A DNA stretch of 64,000 nucleotides from contig JAFFJZ010000006.1 of NCBI GenBank assembly GCA_018340375.1, positions 24,806,001-24,870,000 on the forward strand. The letters run 5' to 3'. The DNA is from Gonatopus flavifemur. Its lineage: Eukaryota > Arthropoda > Insecta > Hymenoptera > Dryinidae. Below, one piece after another: positions 12,013 to 22,446 of this stretch. A program made the translations under genes and the position numbers. Under the pieces are notes generated by a model. That model was not told the origin of the DNA and did no database searches. It was given only the letters and a program-made list of their open reading frames with translations. Numbering within the stretch: the first letter of the stretch is position 1; each line of letters starts with the position of its first letter.

Positions 12013-13220
12013 CAGTGTTGCCAGAATTTTTTCCTCAGATTCCCCAATTCTGATGAACAAAATCCCCACAAAATCCCCAATTTTCACATTGAATCCCCAA
12101 AAAATCCCCAAAATTTTATTTTTCAAATTTTCCGCCAAAATAATTAATTTTTCCCGCCTTGAGCATACAATCTTGGACAATTGAACTTCATTTCTTTGTT
12201 TTATGTATCTCAAGTATTGCTGTTACAAAAGCAAAGTGATTTATCTGGAAAATGTACGGCAAATACATAATAATCCAAATAAAACATTTGTTGAAAGTGA
12301 AGGAAGAATAATATATTGATGAGAAGTATAAAAAAGAGCTAACTGATCAACTGATGGTATAGTGGGAGGATCTAATCCGTTTTCTTTCAATTTCATCAAA
12401 TTAAGAACACCTTCAAATGAATTCTGATTGTGATTATAATATTTACCTGAATAGCACACAAGAATCCCAAATGAATTCTGAAAGAAAAGTTCTTGATAAC
12501 TTTTACAGAATACGACGAGTTCTTAAAAAGTTTCAAAAAGAATTCGATTCATCAAACATTTCCTCTTGAAATTCTATAGGAGTTCTTTGAGAATTCTAAC
12601 GGCACTCGCAAATGTTTGACAAATCAAATTGTTCTTGGACTTCTTGGTGGGAATTTTTTGAATTTCAAAAGAGTTCAAGAAAAGTTTTCTCTTCATAATT
12701 CAAGAACAGTTTCCTACTTGTCAGTGGTAGATGAATAAATAAATGATTCTATAATGATTTTTGTGTATTACCTGGGGGGTTCCAGTACATAAGGGAATTG
12801 TTTTTCCATAAAAAATGAATTTTCTCCTTGCTTTGAGGGGGTATTTTGTAGGGATCATGGTTTCGTCCGTGTAACAGAAATGATGAGTTCTCTAGAGAAT
12901 TCTCACAAAATTATTTTATAACTCAATATGTTCTCAAAGAACTCTCAAAGAATTCAAAAAACTATTAAATAAGAGGTCAATTAGAAGAGTTATTTTCGAT
13001 TGATTCACGAACTTCTGTACTATCTGAGCAGTTACGTTACGAAGTTGTTTGACTGTACCCTTAGTTTCCAAATGTTTTAGTTCTAACAGAATTCCCCAAA
13101 TCTCCCCAATTTTTCCATGATTCCCCACAAAATCCCCTAATATTCACGTTCCCCAATTCCTCCCCACACTGCCTTGAAAATCCCCACATTTGGGGAATTC
13201 CCCACCATCTAGCAACACTG
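12013..13220. mobile_element. Non-autonomous hAT-like element, 1208 bp
   Basis: The left terminus is CAGTGTTGCCAGA and the right terminus read on the other strand is CAGTGTTGCTAGA (12 of 13 identical). A perfect 8-bp duplication AGTGAATG flanks it (12005-12012 and 13221-13228), which fits hAT. Just inside both ends are C-rich blocks built of AATCCCCA words in the same orientation: about 12045-12115 on the left and 13090-13200 on the right. This is a direct rather than inverted subterminal arrangement. I see no transposase; the frames inside (for example 12459-12241 minus) are short and unlike hAT proteins. Confidence 0.9.
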
Positions 13221-13235
13221 AGTGAATGATCAATA

Positions 13236-14521
13236 CCAGGTGTGTAAGTATGAAACCGGAATTTCCCCATAGGTGGCGCTAGATGTCGATGCAGTTACCG
13301 ACACATCACGTCAGCGGTGTCTTGTTACTGTATTGATATCCGACGAAGATTTCCAACTCACAATAACACGAGTTTCATTCAGTAGCATTAGTTTATTAGA
13401 GATAAACATGTCGAGTTTTGTGCCAACAAATTACGATTTGCGGACAGCACTACTTTTCTGTTTTCATCTGAAGAAAACCACAGTCGAATCGCATCAAATG
13501 CTTGTGGTGGCGTTTGGTGAGCATGCTCTCGGTAAAACACAGGGTCTCGAGTGGTTCAAACGGTTCAAAAGTGGCGATTTTGACGTCAGGAAGGAAGAAC
13601 GTGTAAGACCACCGAAAAAGTTTGAAGACGCTGACCTGCAAGCCTTGTTGGGCGAAGACGACGCTCAAACACAACAACAACTGGCGGATCAGTTAAAGGT
13701 GACCCGAGAAGCCATCTCCCTTCGGTTGAAAGCCATGGGGAAGATACAAAAGGTGGGGAAATGGGTTCCAAATGAACTCAACGAAAGACAGCAGGAAAAC
13801 CGCAAAACATCATGCGAAATGCTGCTCGCCAGGTTCCAAAGAAAGTCATTTCTCCATCGAATTGTGACTGGCGATGAAAAGTGGATATATTTCGAGAATC
13901 CTAAGCGCAAAAAGCCATGGGTTACTCCGGGTGAACCATCAACATCGACGGCAAGACCAAACCGCTACGGACGAAAGACAATGCTGTGTGTTTGGTGGGA
14001 TCAGAAGGGCGTAATCTACTACGAGCTGCTGAAACCTGGGGAAACTGTCAATACTCAACGCTACCGACAACGAATGATCGATTTGGATCGAGTTTTGCGT
14101 GAAAAACGACCAGAATACTAACAAAGACGACACAATGTGATTTTGCTGCATGACAATGGACCAGCACACGAAGCAAAACAGGTCCAGGAAACGATAGAGT
14201 CGTTCCGTTGGGAGATTCTTCAGCACGCGCCTTACTCACCGGACCTTGCCCCATCCGATTACTACTTGTTTGCATCGATGGGAAACGCAGTTGCTGAGCA
14301 GCGCTTTACTTCTTACGAAGATGTACGAAAATGGCTCGATGACTGGTTTGCCTCAAAAGAGCAACAGTTCTTTTGGCGCGGAATCCACAAATTGCCAGAA
14401 AGATGGAAAAAATGTATAGATAGCGACGGACAATACTTTGAATAAGTTACTTTGTATCATATCATTACAATAAACGTGTTTTTTCTGTACAAAAATTCCG
14501 GTTTCGTACTTACACACCTGG
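13236..14521 (+). mobile_element. Mariner element 1, mauritiana type, 1286 bp
   Basis: TIRs of 29 bp (13236-13264 and 14493-14521) start CCAGGTGTGTAAGTA and differ at one position. TA dinucleotides flank both ends (13234-13235 and 14522-14523). The total length of 1286 bp and a 172-bp leader before the transposase ATG equal the Mos1 layout. The element sits 15 bases beyond the right end of the hAT-like element. Confidence 0.97.
13408..14445 (+). pseudogene. Mariner 1 transposase, one in-frame stop
   Basis: The reading frame has 345 codons from ATG 13408 to TAA 14443-14445, the normal mauritiana length, but codon 238 (14119-14121) is TAA. The N-terminal part holds the HTH DNA-binding region (about residues 1-115) and the linker motif WVPNEL at 120-125. 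The DD34D catalytic positions are all present when the frame is read through: Asp156 in TGDEKW, Asp249 in LLHDN and Asp284 in APSDYY. The stop lies between the first and second catalytic Asp, so the translated product would lack two metal ligands and should be inactive. There is no frameshift, which makes this a young inactivation. The in-frame sequence extends upstream to 13273, but the ATG at 13408 matches the family start. Confidence 0.95.
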
Positions 14522-14523
14522 TA

Positions 14524-15217
14524 TACTCCCACAAGTTCGCATAATCGTTGTATACAAACATTGAGAGATCGAGAGTACACAGCTTCTAGATGTATAATAG
14601 AACTGCGGTGATAAAATCTAGAGGGTGCAAAAGAACTGGAATTCGATTCTTGATCTGTCAGAGAGGGAAGAGAAATAAGATGATATCGAACAAAAGAAGG
14701 GAGGAAAGAGAAAATAAAATGTTTCCAAGTACAGAAATATTCGATGTGTATAATATTTATTGTACTGTAAATATTTCTAGCCCTGAAGTATCACTGTTTC
14801 CTTTATAGCTGGAGAAACTACTCGGCTGTATTTGTTGAGTGCACATCCATTGTGTACGAACTTTTCAAGAACTGGATGATCCCAGCTCCAATCTTCACAA
14901 ACAATTTCAATTGTACTAACGCGGTGGCCACGAGAAATCTTTGTATCTCCTCCCCTCGGAAAGATTCATGTCCAAAATATTGATTTCACGAGGGTTTAAT
15001 CGTTTTAAAATTCGTAACGACGCGATAGTAGATGCGAATGAGAGAAGAGGGGATTTCCATTGAAATAATTCGCAACCATTACTTCTCCTTTGATACCGAA
15101 ATCGTTCGAATGTTCAGAAATTTATAGAGAAAGACTAACAGTATAACTAGAGTTTCGACGTACCATTCAACGCTTCGCAAATTGGCTGAGTTCCACGACA
15201 CTTGGGATTCATTCAAG
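14524..15217. other. No gene seen
   Basis: AT-rich flank of mariner 1. The frames at 14590-14808 have ordinary composition and are not called. Confidence 0.35.
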
Positions 15218-15363
15218 CGTGTTTCCTTCATGAATATGGACCCTCGGTGTCAACCTCATCCTCGAACAACAACGAGCTTGGAGTAACAAAGAATCCGCAC
15301 GACGAGGCCACGACCAAGCGTTTAAATACTCACTCGTATAACTCTGGTTCTACGATACTTAAG
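15218..15363 (+). CDS. Possible exon, unknown Ser/Asn/Thr-rich protein
   Basis: The frame ends at a strong donor, CTTAAG|GTATGT, in phase 0. The coding part includes SVSTSSSNNNELGVTKNPHD followed by EATTKRLNTHSYNSGS. This low-complexity polar composition looks like a linker in a regulatory protein rather than random frame. The acceptor is uncertain; AG at 15216-15217 is the nearest. The frame opens after a TGA a few codons further upstream and has no ATG. No domain is visible. Confidence 0.35.
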
Positions 15364-15439
15364 GTATGTATTATACATATACGTATATCATATGTTTTCC
15401 AGAAATGTATGAGGGTCGCAATTTCGATGCAACCAATGA

Positions 15440-15652
15440 AATGAAAAGTATGGTAATAATAGTTTCATCAAAGCTATCAACTCTGGCCAATTGATCCTCA
15501 TAATGACGGTTGCATTTATCGTCCTTTATCCCTTTTCCCTTTGGAGAGGTTGAGGTATTAGCATAAAGTCGTATAGGGGATATTTGTCTATGATGTGTAA
15601 ACTCTGGATCCGCAGGATGTGCTTGATGATCAACCACCCTTATGAAATTCTA
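15440..15652 (-). CDS. Possible exon, unknown protein
   Basis: On the minus strand an open segment reads VVDHQAHPADPEFTHHRQIS, then PIRLYANTSTSPKGKGIKDD, with charged and His-rich content. It begins after a TAG near 15650 and no clear donor was found. It faces the plus-strand candidate exon ending at 15363, so at most one of the two may be real, or they belong to genes on opposite strands. Confidence 0.2.
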
Positions 15653-15659
15653 ATAGGAC

Positions 15660-17769
15660 GTCACACGTCTAGAATGCTCGGAGGTTGCTATTGGCAACCG
15701 TCTAAATAGTACCGTCGTGTTGCTACTTTAACTGTCTCGAATTTGCTTTGAATAGCTCAACAAACTGGGAAGACCGGGTGTGCTTGGCATAGAAATTCCT
15801 AAGGGGTATGCAAAATCAACCCATTCTGTCAACAGAAGAATTGAAAAAGAAGTAGAATTCTTAAAGATGAATGAGTTCTACATATACACGGTTTGTAACA
15901 TTGCTTGAATTACAGCAAATCTCACCTTATTCTTTATTTCTCTTCCTCTCATTCATTTCGTTTACCTCGTGCCTTAAGTTTCTTTGCTACCCTATTGAAA
16001 TTCAAATAAGCCGCGAGCATCGCGTTACTCGACGAACCAGGCTACACCATCTCCATGAGCGATTTACCACGAAACTGTCGTGCACTTTTGTATAAGCTGT
16101 GTGGAATATGAAAGGGAAGGTGAAGAGAAACGAGTGGGTCGACAGGGCTGAATATATATATTCAAATTTGAGAGAATATACATTTGATTGTTGAATTATG
16201 TTTAAAGTTTCGGAAAGAGGAAAACACGAAGGAATTTGGTTTCCATGTTTCCAACTGGGGATTTTAATAAACTAATATTGCAGAATCAGTTTCTTTTTTC
16301 CCCAACTTGAAATAACAAACAAAAAATATTCCATCTGACATAACATTCATTTACACGCGAATGTTTATTATTTGATGACTTTTTTCGCACTCCGTGATTC
16401 ATCGTGTGTGAATGTCTGAATAAGCCTTGAGAAAGTGCAATAATATGTAGGATAGTACGTGACGTGGAATCAATATTTTATCACATACACCCTATACTTG
16501 TCACGGGGTAGTTTATGAAAAAAAGTAAAAAAAAAAAGTATGAATCGCATTCCTCTAGGACGTGTCACGTCGAATAATGTTTTTAACGTGCGTCACGAAA
16601 ATATTCAAACTTGATTATATTTTTCAATATTCATCAGTCGTCATCAATTATTTTGGTGAATGAAATTCGTATTCGTGCCGATATAGTTCATCGTTGAGAA
16701 AAAATGAAGCTTCTTTCAATCATTATTCTCACAATCTTCACCCTTGCGGAATTTAAGAAAGCACGATAAATTGATTTGAGATGAAATAGTCGGATAGTTT
16801 GGAGAAAAAAAAATACTGTCTGTGAATGGAACGTTTCGTTCAATAAAATGTTTTCAACGTGCGTATATTCTCCTGAACAAAGAATTTTTTTTCCTCCCTC
16901 GTGCATGCAATGCGGATACCCATTCAACAACGAATTCGAGAGAAAAAACAAAAACTAAGATACGTGAAGCTCTGCAAATGATATTTGACATTTATATCAC
17001 GAAAATAATCTGACCGTAACTTCGCGTTTCGAACCTTTGTATTTCTCAACGTTGAATAAAATTTGTGATACGCGAGTACGATAACCCCATGTGAAGAGAT
17101 GAAAAGATGAGATTTCATCCGTCAGTGAATATTTCCATTCGCGTTTACATGATATGTCATTTCATTCTGGTCGCCCTTTGATGAACTTTGAAGAGAAAAA
17201 CGTCAGGGTTCGAACGTTCACGGTATCGGATCAAAACGATATCCGCGTGTACATATTCAATCCGAGCGACTGGGGTTGTAGATTTTTACTGGTAATTAAT
17301 ACCTTTGTTTGTCATTAATCGAACCAACAACGGTAGGGGGTGGATAAGAGATCATTATTCTATTGGTACCGGTCGGTTCTGTTGTGTTCGATTTGGTCGT
17401 GTATCAATGTATGAACGTCTCTTGTTGAATGTACAGAGAGAGATTTAATGATTTTGTTCATGAAATTCATCAGAAGGAATGAAAAGTGTTTCTTTCTTCA
17501 CACCAGCCACTTTGCTTCGGTGCAGTGAAACTTTGATTATTTTTTTTTATCCCCTTTTCTCAATGATATATCATTGATCAGAAGGGCTCGATCGATCACG
17601 AATGAAGTTGGAAAGAAAATATGAAAAGAATAAAAAAGCCATCCCTGCTTAGGGAGGTATTCTGGTATAGAATTTTGGAAAGAGACTTTCAAGAACATGT
17701 TTTTCAGCAGGCTTTTGTGAGAAAATGTGAGTATGATGGACCATTGTAACACTTACACTCTAAGGAATC
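15660..17769. other. No gene seen
   Basis: AT-rich sequence with short frames only. GTTGCTATTGGCAAC near 15684 is a small palindrome-like word. No termini of mobile elements were recognised. Confidence 0.35.
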
Positions 17770-18202
17770 AACGGAAAAACCTTGTTAAGTCGCATTTTTG
17801 ACGGAAATGAGTTTTTTTATATAATTGGATTCTTTAGAAAATCCTCTTTTTTATGGTATTTGCAAAAATTCGAAATGACAAATACTTCCAGAGTAATAGC
17901 GATAAAAAACAGGAAAAATATGAAGCAATTATGATAGAAAATGTCGTAAGTAACAGAGGATTTGTAAATCGCTTCGAAGAGGTGACGAAATTTTTGGAAA
18001 TACAACGGAGAAAGATTGTCAAGTACTTTACGCGGATTTTTGGTTGTAAAAGAGCCCGAGAACGGCTCACGATACAACGCAACAACTTCGTATGTACTTA
18101 GGTAGTTTCTTTCGTTGTAAATAGCTCGAGTTCAGCCCTCTCATACTTGGGATAAGACACCCAAGTACATTTCGATAATCCTCGACTGTCTTCGGCTGAA
18201 CT

Positions 18203-18723
18203 CGGAAATATTTCGTTCGGATAACTATGAATAAACTCTGAAAAATCTCGCATTTTGTTTGCAGAAACTGTGAGACATTCTGAAATTTTAATGAAAAATT
18301 TAATACATTTGCAATATTTTGTACATACTTTTTCCAGACTTCATCACGGTTTTTTCATTCTCCTTTCAAAGGAATAGGAACGGAATTGCGCTTGGGAAAA
18401 GCTAATAAAACTCAGATAAATTTCTGACGTTTGAAAAATTTTTATATTCCACGAGTAGAATTTTTTTTCAATAATCAGAGAAATGTTGGAAATTTATTGG
18501 AGTTTTTTCAGAATTATTTTAGAGTGCAATTCCGTTTCTATTTGTCTGAAAAAAAGAATGTAGAACTGTTATAAACTTTGGAAAAAATCTGAAAACAGTC
18601 TGTACAGAATGTTCCAAATTTATTAGATTTTTCAACAAAATTTCACAGTTTGTCAGAGTTTTTACAGAGAAAATGCGATGTCTCTCAGAGATTATTCATG
18701 CTTATTTCAGCGAAATATTTCCG
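18203..18723. repeat. Inverted repeat of about 520 bp
   Basis: The left arm (about 18203-18305) contains CGGAAATATTTCG, ATGAATAA, CTCGCATTTTG and AAACTGTGA in order. The right arm (18628-18723, opposite strand) contains the same words in the same order. A second inner pair carries ACGGAATTGC (about 18380 and 18525). The arms are diverged, so this is an old fold-back-type element. Confidence 0.65.
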
Positions 18724-19202
18724 TACAAGTTTCATAAAGCACACGCATAATGTGATAAGAAATACTAAAGTAATGGACTGTTGTATCACAAGCTCATCCT
18801 GGTTATAACTAGCTTTTTCCTAATCGGGGAAGAATAATTTTGTATGATTACATGTGACCATTGCTCTTCTGAATTTTGGATATAATCCATATGATCAAAT
18901 GAAGTCACACGAGATGATTTCTTTTCGGGATAATGATTGGTGTAATTCTTCAGTAATTGAATTATGTTAGTTGTACTAGATTAAAAAGGTATCAAAGTAT
19001 AGGTTATGTGTCGATGAATGAACATTTTCAATAAAAATCAATCGAAAACTATAAAATAAACCTGTTACAATTTGCAAGCAATTTCACAAATTTCTTATAG
19101 AAGGAATTTACTTTTTCCGACAGTATGCTCTTTGCAATAAACACTGGTTTATTCTTAGAATGTTTCATCTAAAATCAAGATCATTGGAAGGGGATGTACT
19201 TA

Positions 19203-20054
19203 CACTGTTAGAAATTTCTGATTGAATTTTCAATTACATGTAATGGAAGCAAATTCCACTCACGTAATTGAAAAATAATTCGCACTGTACTTGAAAATTC
19301 AAGAACCAATTCTTTAAATTTCATGCACATGTTCTTGATTGTTGAGAGGAATCATGATTGAAAATTCAATAACAAGTTCTTTAAATTTTATGCACATGTT
19401 CATGATCGTTGAAAAAAAAATCACCTGCACAAGATGTGAACGCGGGACGTCGAAGTTGGACGCCAAAGCTCTGTCACTCGAGCCACTGCCACTTATGTGG
19501 AAGGGGGCATTTTTCTGCTTATATGACCTTGCGTTCATTCTTCAAACTTGTAAATCAAGATGTACTTGTAATGTAGAAATACTGAACAAACCGTGTGATC
19601 TAACTAGTACATAGTTAAAGTGGATACGCGGATGACTTCGTCAAGGCGTTAGTATACAGGGTGACCCATAGTGAGAAAAATTGTATTTAAAGGGCGTATT
19701 CCGCAGCCATAATGCAAGAATTCCCCGTTTTTTTGAAGGTTAGTTTTTGAGGTATGAGCATTTTTAGATTTTTTTTCAAAACCAAACACACTTGGATCAT
19801 TTTTGTTATTTTCAGTTGGATGCCATTAGAGCCATGATTTGATTATAATTATAATGATATTATAACGTTATTATATTGGATTGAATTTTTCTAAGTTTTT
19901 TCAATCACCTGTGCATTAATTTCAATTTTCATGCACGATAACTTGAAAATTCAATAACATGTATTTGGACTCCTATTTCAGTTCACAAAAATTGAATCTT
20001 CATTCACATATGTACATGAAAAATACATGAAATTTCAAGAAATTTTTAACGGTG
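19203..20054. mobile_element. TA-target element, 852 bp, empty site nearby
   Basis: The termini are CACTGTTAGAAATTTCT on the left and CACCGTTAAAAATTTCT on the opposite strand at the right. TA flanks both sides (19201-19202 and 20055-20056). The flanks joined together (ATGTACTTA plus GGTAGTTTCTT) match the uninterrupted paralogous sequence at 18092-18112, a related empty site that confirms insertion at TA. The interior has a duplicated segment of about 58 bp (about 19300-19358 and 19358-19411), a tRNA-like block, and ACAGGGTGACCCATAGTGAG at 19658. No coding sequence. Confidence 0.88.
19424..19497 (-). repeat. tRNA-like sequence (SINE head or tRNA relic)
   Basis: On the minus strand the sequence has an A-box-like TGGCTCGAGTGACA, a D-stem GCTC/GAGC, an anticodon-type stem CGTC/GACG closing a 7-base loop, and a B-box-like GCGTTCACATC. 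A run of nine T follows (19420-19412), as in a Pol III terminator. No acceptor stem can be formed, so it is not a working tRNA gene. A tRNA-derived SINE or an old tRNA pseudogene, captured within the 852-bp element, explains it best. Confidence 0.5.
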
Positions 20055-20473
20055 TAGGTAGTTTCTTCCGTTGTACAGCACGGTGATCTTGAGCGCTTAT
20101 ACTTGGAAAGAAGCCGCAAGTGACTTTATAGCTTTTTTCGCTAGTATTTTGGAGAAAAAGAAAACCTTAAGTCCATTTTCACATACTTATCGTTAGGAAT
20201 GTTAATTTTTCTCTGCAGAATTGAACAGAACGCATCCGGTTTCCTATAAAAAAAATGTTACATTTATAAAAACTTCATCCTATGACAAAATTATGAAGGA
20301 AAATAGTAAATGTCGATTTTCTCAGTTTCGATCCAATTGCACTTAACAAGGTTTCTCCGTTGTACGGCAGCATTGTGTCAGCATTTGTTTTCAGCTGGAA
20401 CAGGGCTGGTTTTGGCTGCATTTTGAAATGAATTTATATGCAGAATCGAAGCAAGTTTTACTCTCCACTTGTA

Positions 20474-20714
20474 CACTGAAAACACAGTTTGTTCCAGCCA
20501 AAAAAATTTTGGTGGAAATGAACGCAAAGAAACTTTTTGGTTGGCTGAGATAAAATTTATTTGGGTTGAAATTTGGTTCACAATAATTAAGGCTTCCATG
20601 CAGAAAAATAAATTTTGTTTATCCTGAATAAATTTCATTTCAGCCCACCAAAAAGTCTCTTTGCGTTCATTTCAACCAAAATTTTGTTTCGCCGAAACAA
20701 ACGTTTTCTCAGCG
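20474..20714. mobile_element. TA-target MITE, 241 bp, long TIRs
   Basis: The left arm starts CACTGAAAACACAGTTTGTT; the right arm on the opposite strand starts CGCTGAGAAAACGTTTGTTT. The arms match for about 85 bp, including GAAATGAACGCAAAGA in both. TA flanks both ends (20472-20473 and 20715-20716). No coding capacity. Its outermost bases resemble element C at 37786-38052, although the interiors differ. Confidence 0.88.
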
Positions 20715-20716
20715 TA

Positions 20717-22172
20717 GACTGTTTGAAATTGTGCTCGAATCTTCAAACGCGTGTTTTTCGGAACGATGTGCATGATATCTCAAGTTTTACTCAACTGATT
20801 CACTTGAAATTTGGCCCAGAGCTCCTTCATACATTGCAGTTGCGTACTACGAGGGATTTTTTGAGGAATCTCTTCGTTTTTCTTTTCCTTCAAATCCCAA
20901 AGGGCGAAAAAAATCAGGGAAAAAACGTAACTTTGTTCTCAAACCACCGCCATTTTGTGAAAGAAAAATTTTTCTCTTCGTAGGGCGATAGTTGCGTGCT
21001 TCTTCTTCTTCAGGAATTTACAAAAAAATGTTTTTCAGATGACTAGATGGACTGGAATCCTGCACACCAGGTCACGACAATTTTTTTACGAGCCCTCACT
21101 TTGCCGATCTTCAGTTTCTTGAATTTTGATGTTTTTGATAATGTTCCTAATTTTTTGAAATCTTAAAATGTCAATAAATAACTAGTGAAGAAATGGATGG
21201 TGGAAACATTGATTGGATTCTTCTTATGGCGTTCGAAAAAAACACCAAAAATCCGGGTGTCTGAACCAGAATACCCCCTTAAAGAATTTCATTGATTCCG
21301 ATGCAGAAAATCGATTCAAACCCCATCAAAAAGTTGGTTCTCAATGGGTTTAATCAACGAGAATCAATCGGTTCAATCAGATTCTTCAAGCAGGGATCAC
21401 AAAGATATAATTCTAATTTCTATCCGAATCTTTTCCATCAAATAATTTGAGACTCAGAATTTGGAAGATTTCAAACGATTTTGATATTTCATATTTTGTT
21501 CTCGTGATACACATCGTGTATACGATACATAAAATTCATCCATCACGCGACGCCAATGTTGTAATTTTTGTACGCAGCGTAGTAACAACCCTCTCATAAC
21601 GTACGTGTCACACGTAAAATGGGTATGGGGGAAGTAACGGTCATGCCGGACCTACATCACACTTTATTAGTCGTATAATCCACCCTGCTTTGATCTACAG
21701 TGGTCTACTCTGCTTATCACTCTAGCTCTCGAGCTAGTACGTTCCACGAATTATTCGTAGACATTATTCTCGGGGGAATTTCGGAACACATTCGAACACA
21801 TTCAAACACATTCAAACACATCACGGTGTGATTGAACGTTAACTCCGAATAGGTTATAGCTTCTCTCTTCCTTTTTTCGTCATACATTTTATCTTTGATG
21901 TGTCGAGGTCTCTGGTATCAGCAAATTAACTTTGAATTAGGCACATTATATTAATTCTCTCCTGGAATGACTCTATTAAGCTTTCGAAGAGCTTTGGATC
22001 CGGTGTGGGGGCTATTCGTTGATAGCAAAAAAAAATAGTATCGACTCCCTTCTTGATGTACGTGTGTGTGGGTTTACAGGTGGATTTTATGATAAGAGAA
22101 TCATCACCGAATTCTCCTTTCGTTAACATGCGAATTTGGTAGTATTTTTCTTGAAGGACTGAAGATGAGTTA
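20717..22172. other. No gene seen
   Basis: The stretch 20740-21270 is T-rich and may be worn repeat. At 21295-21390 there are words like AATCAATCGGTTCAATCAG, faintly similar to 62680-62750. A more GC-rich patch at 21540-21780 has no identifiable function. A short tandem repeat sits at 21785-21821. Confidence 0.35.
21785..21821. repeat. Tandem repeat, 10-bp unit x about 4
   Basis: AACACATTCG, AACACATTCA, AACACATTCA and AACACATCAC follow one another directly. Confidence 0.9.
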
Positions 22173-22444
22173 CTCTCTAAATCTGGAGGAGTGGAAAATC
22201 ACTTGGTCCACCTCACTAAGTCTCAGGAGTGAGCCAGTCCGCTCCGCGTGAGGTTTTCACTCGTTTTGAGTGAACCCTCACTCTTTTAGAGTGAAAAATT
22301 GGCTCTAGAATTTGAGTGGCTGTGAGTTTCTAGCCTCGAACCTTAGAATATCACTGTACAAGAGTGGCAATTTCATTCAAAATTCCGACAGGCTCACTTT
22401 TGGCTGGCTGAGGAGTGAAATCTCACTCTACAAATTTCAGAGAG
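22173..22444. mobile_element. MITE family A, copy 1 (272 bp)
   Basis: The left end is CTCTCTAAATCTGGAGGAGT and the right end on the opposite strand is CTCTCTGAAATTTGTAGAGT. TA flanks both sides (22171-22172 and 22445-22446). The interior is full of GAGTGA/TCACTC words. A second copy at 37090-38832 is broken by other insertions and a third, truncated copy begins at 63596. No coding capacity. Confidence 0.9.
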
Positions 22445-22446
22445 TA

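Larger units (their letters stand above)
17770..20365. repeat. Compound repeat block with inverted ends
   Basis: The left end (about 17770-17815) reads CAACGGAAAAACCTTGTTAA and the right end on the opposite strand (20365 down to about 20318) reads CAACGGAGAAACCTTGTTAA, with matching sequence for about 45 bp. Inside, related ends (ACAACGGAGAAA and variants) recur at 18002, 18119 (reversed) and 20077 (reversed). A segment of about 75 bp is directly repeated at 18091-18175 and at 19191-19202 joined to 20055-20135. It looks like an old non-autonomous element or nested relatives. No target duplication was established. Confidence 0.55.

Noticed and set aside
17205..17235. B-box-like GGGTTCGAACG suggesting a tRNA gene
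   Set aside because: No A-box or stems nearby.
21548..21790. Possible solo LTR (TGTTGTAAT to GGAACA)
   Set aside because: No matching target duplication and no second copy in the window; TG and CA ends alone are not evidence.
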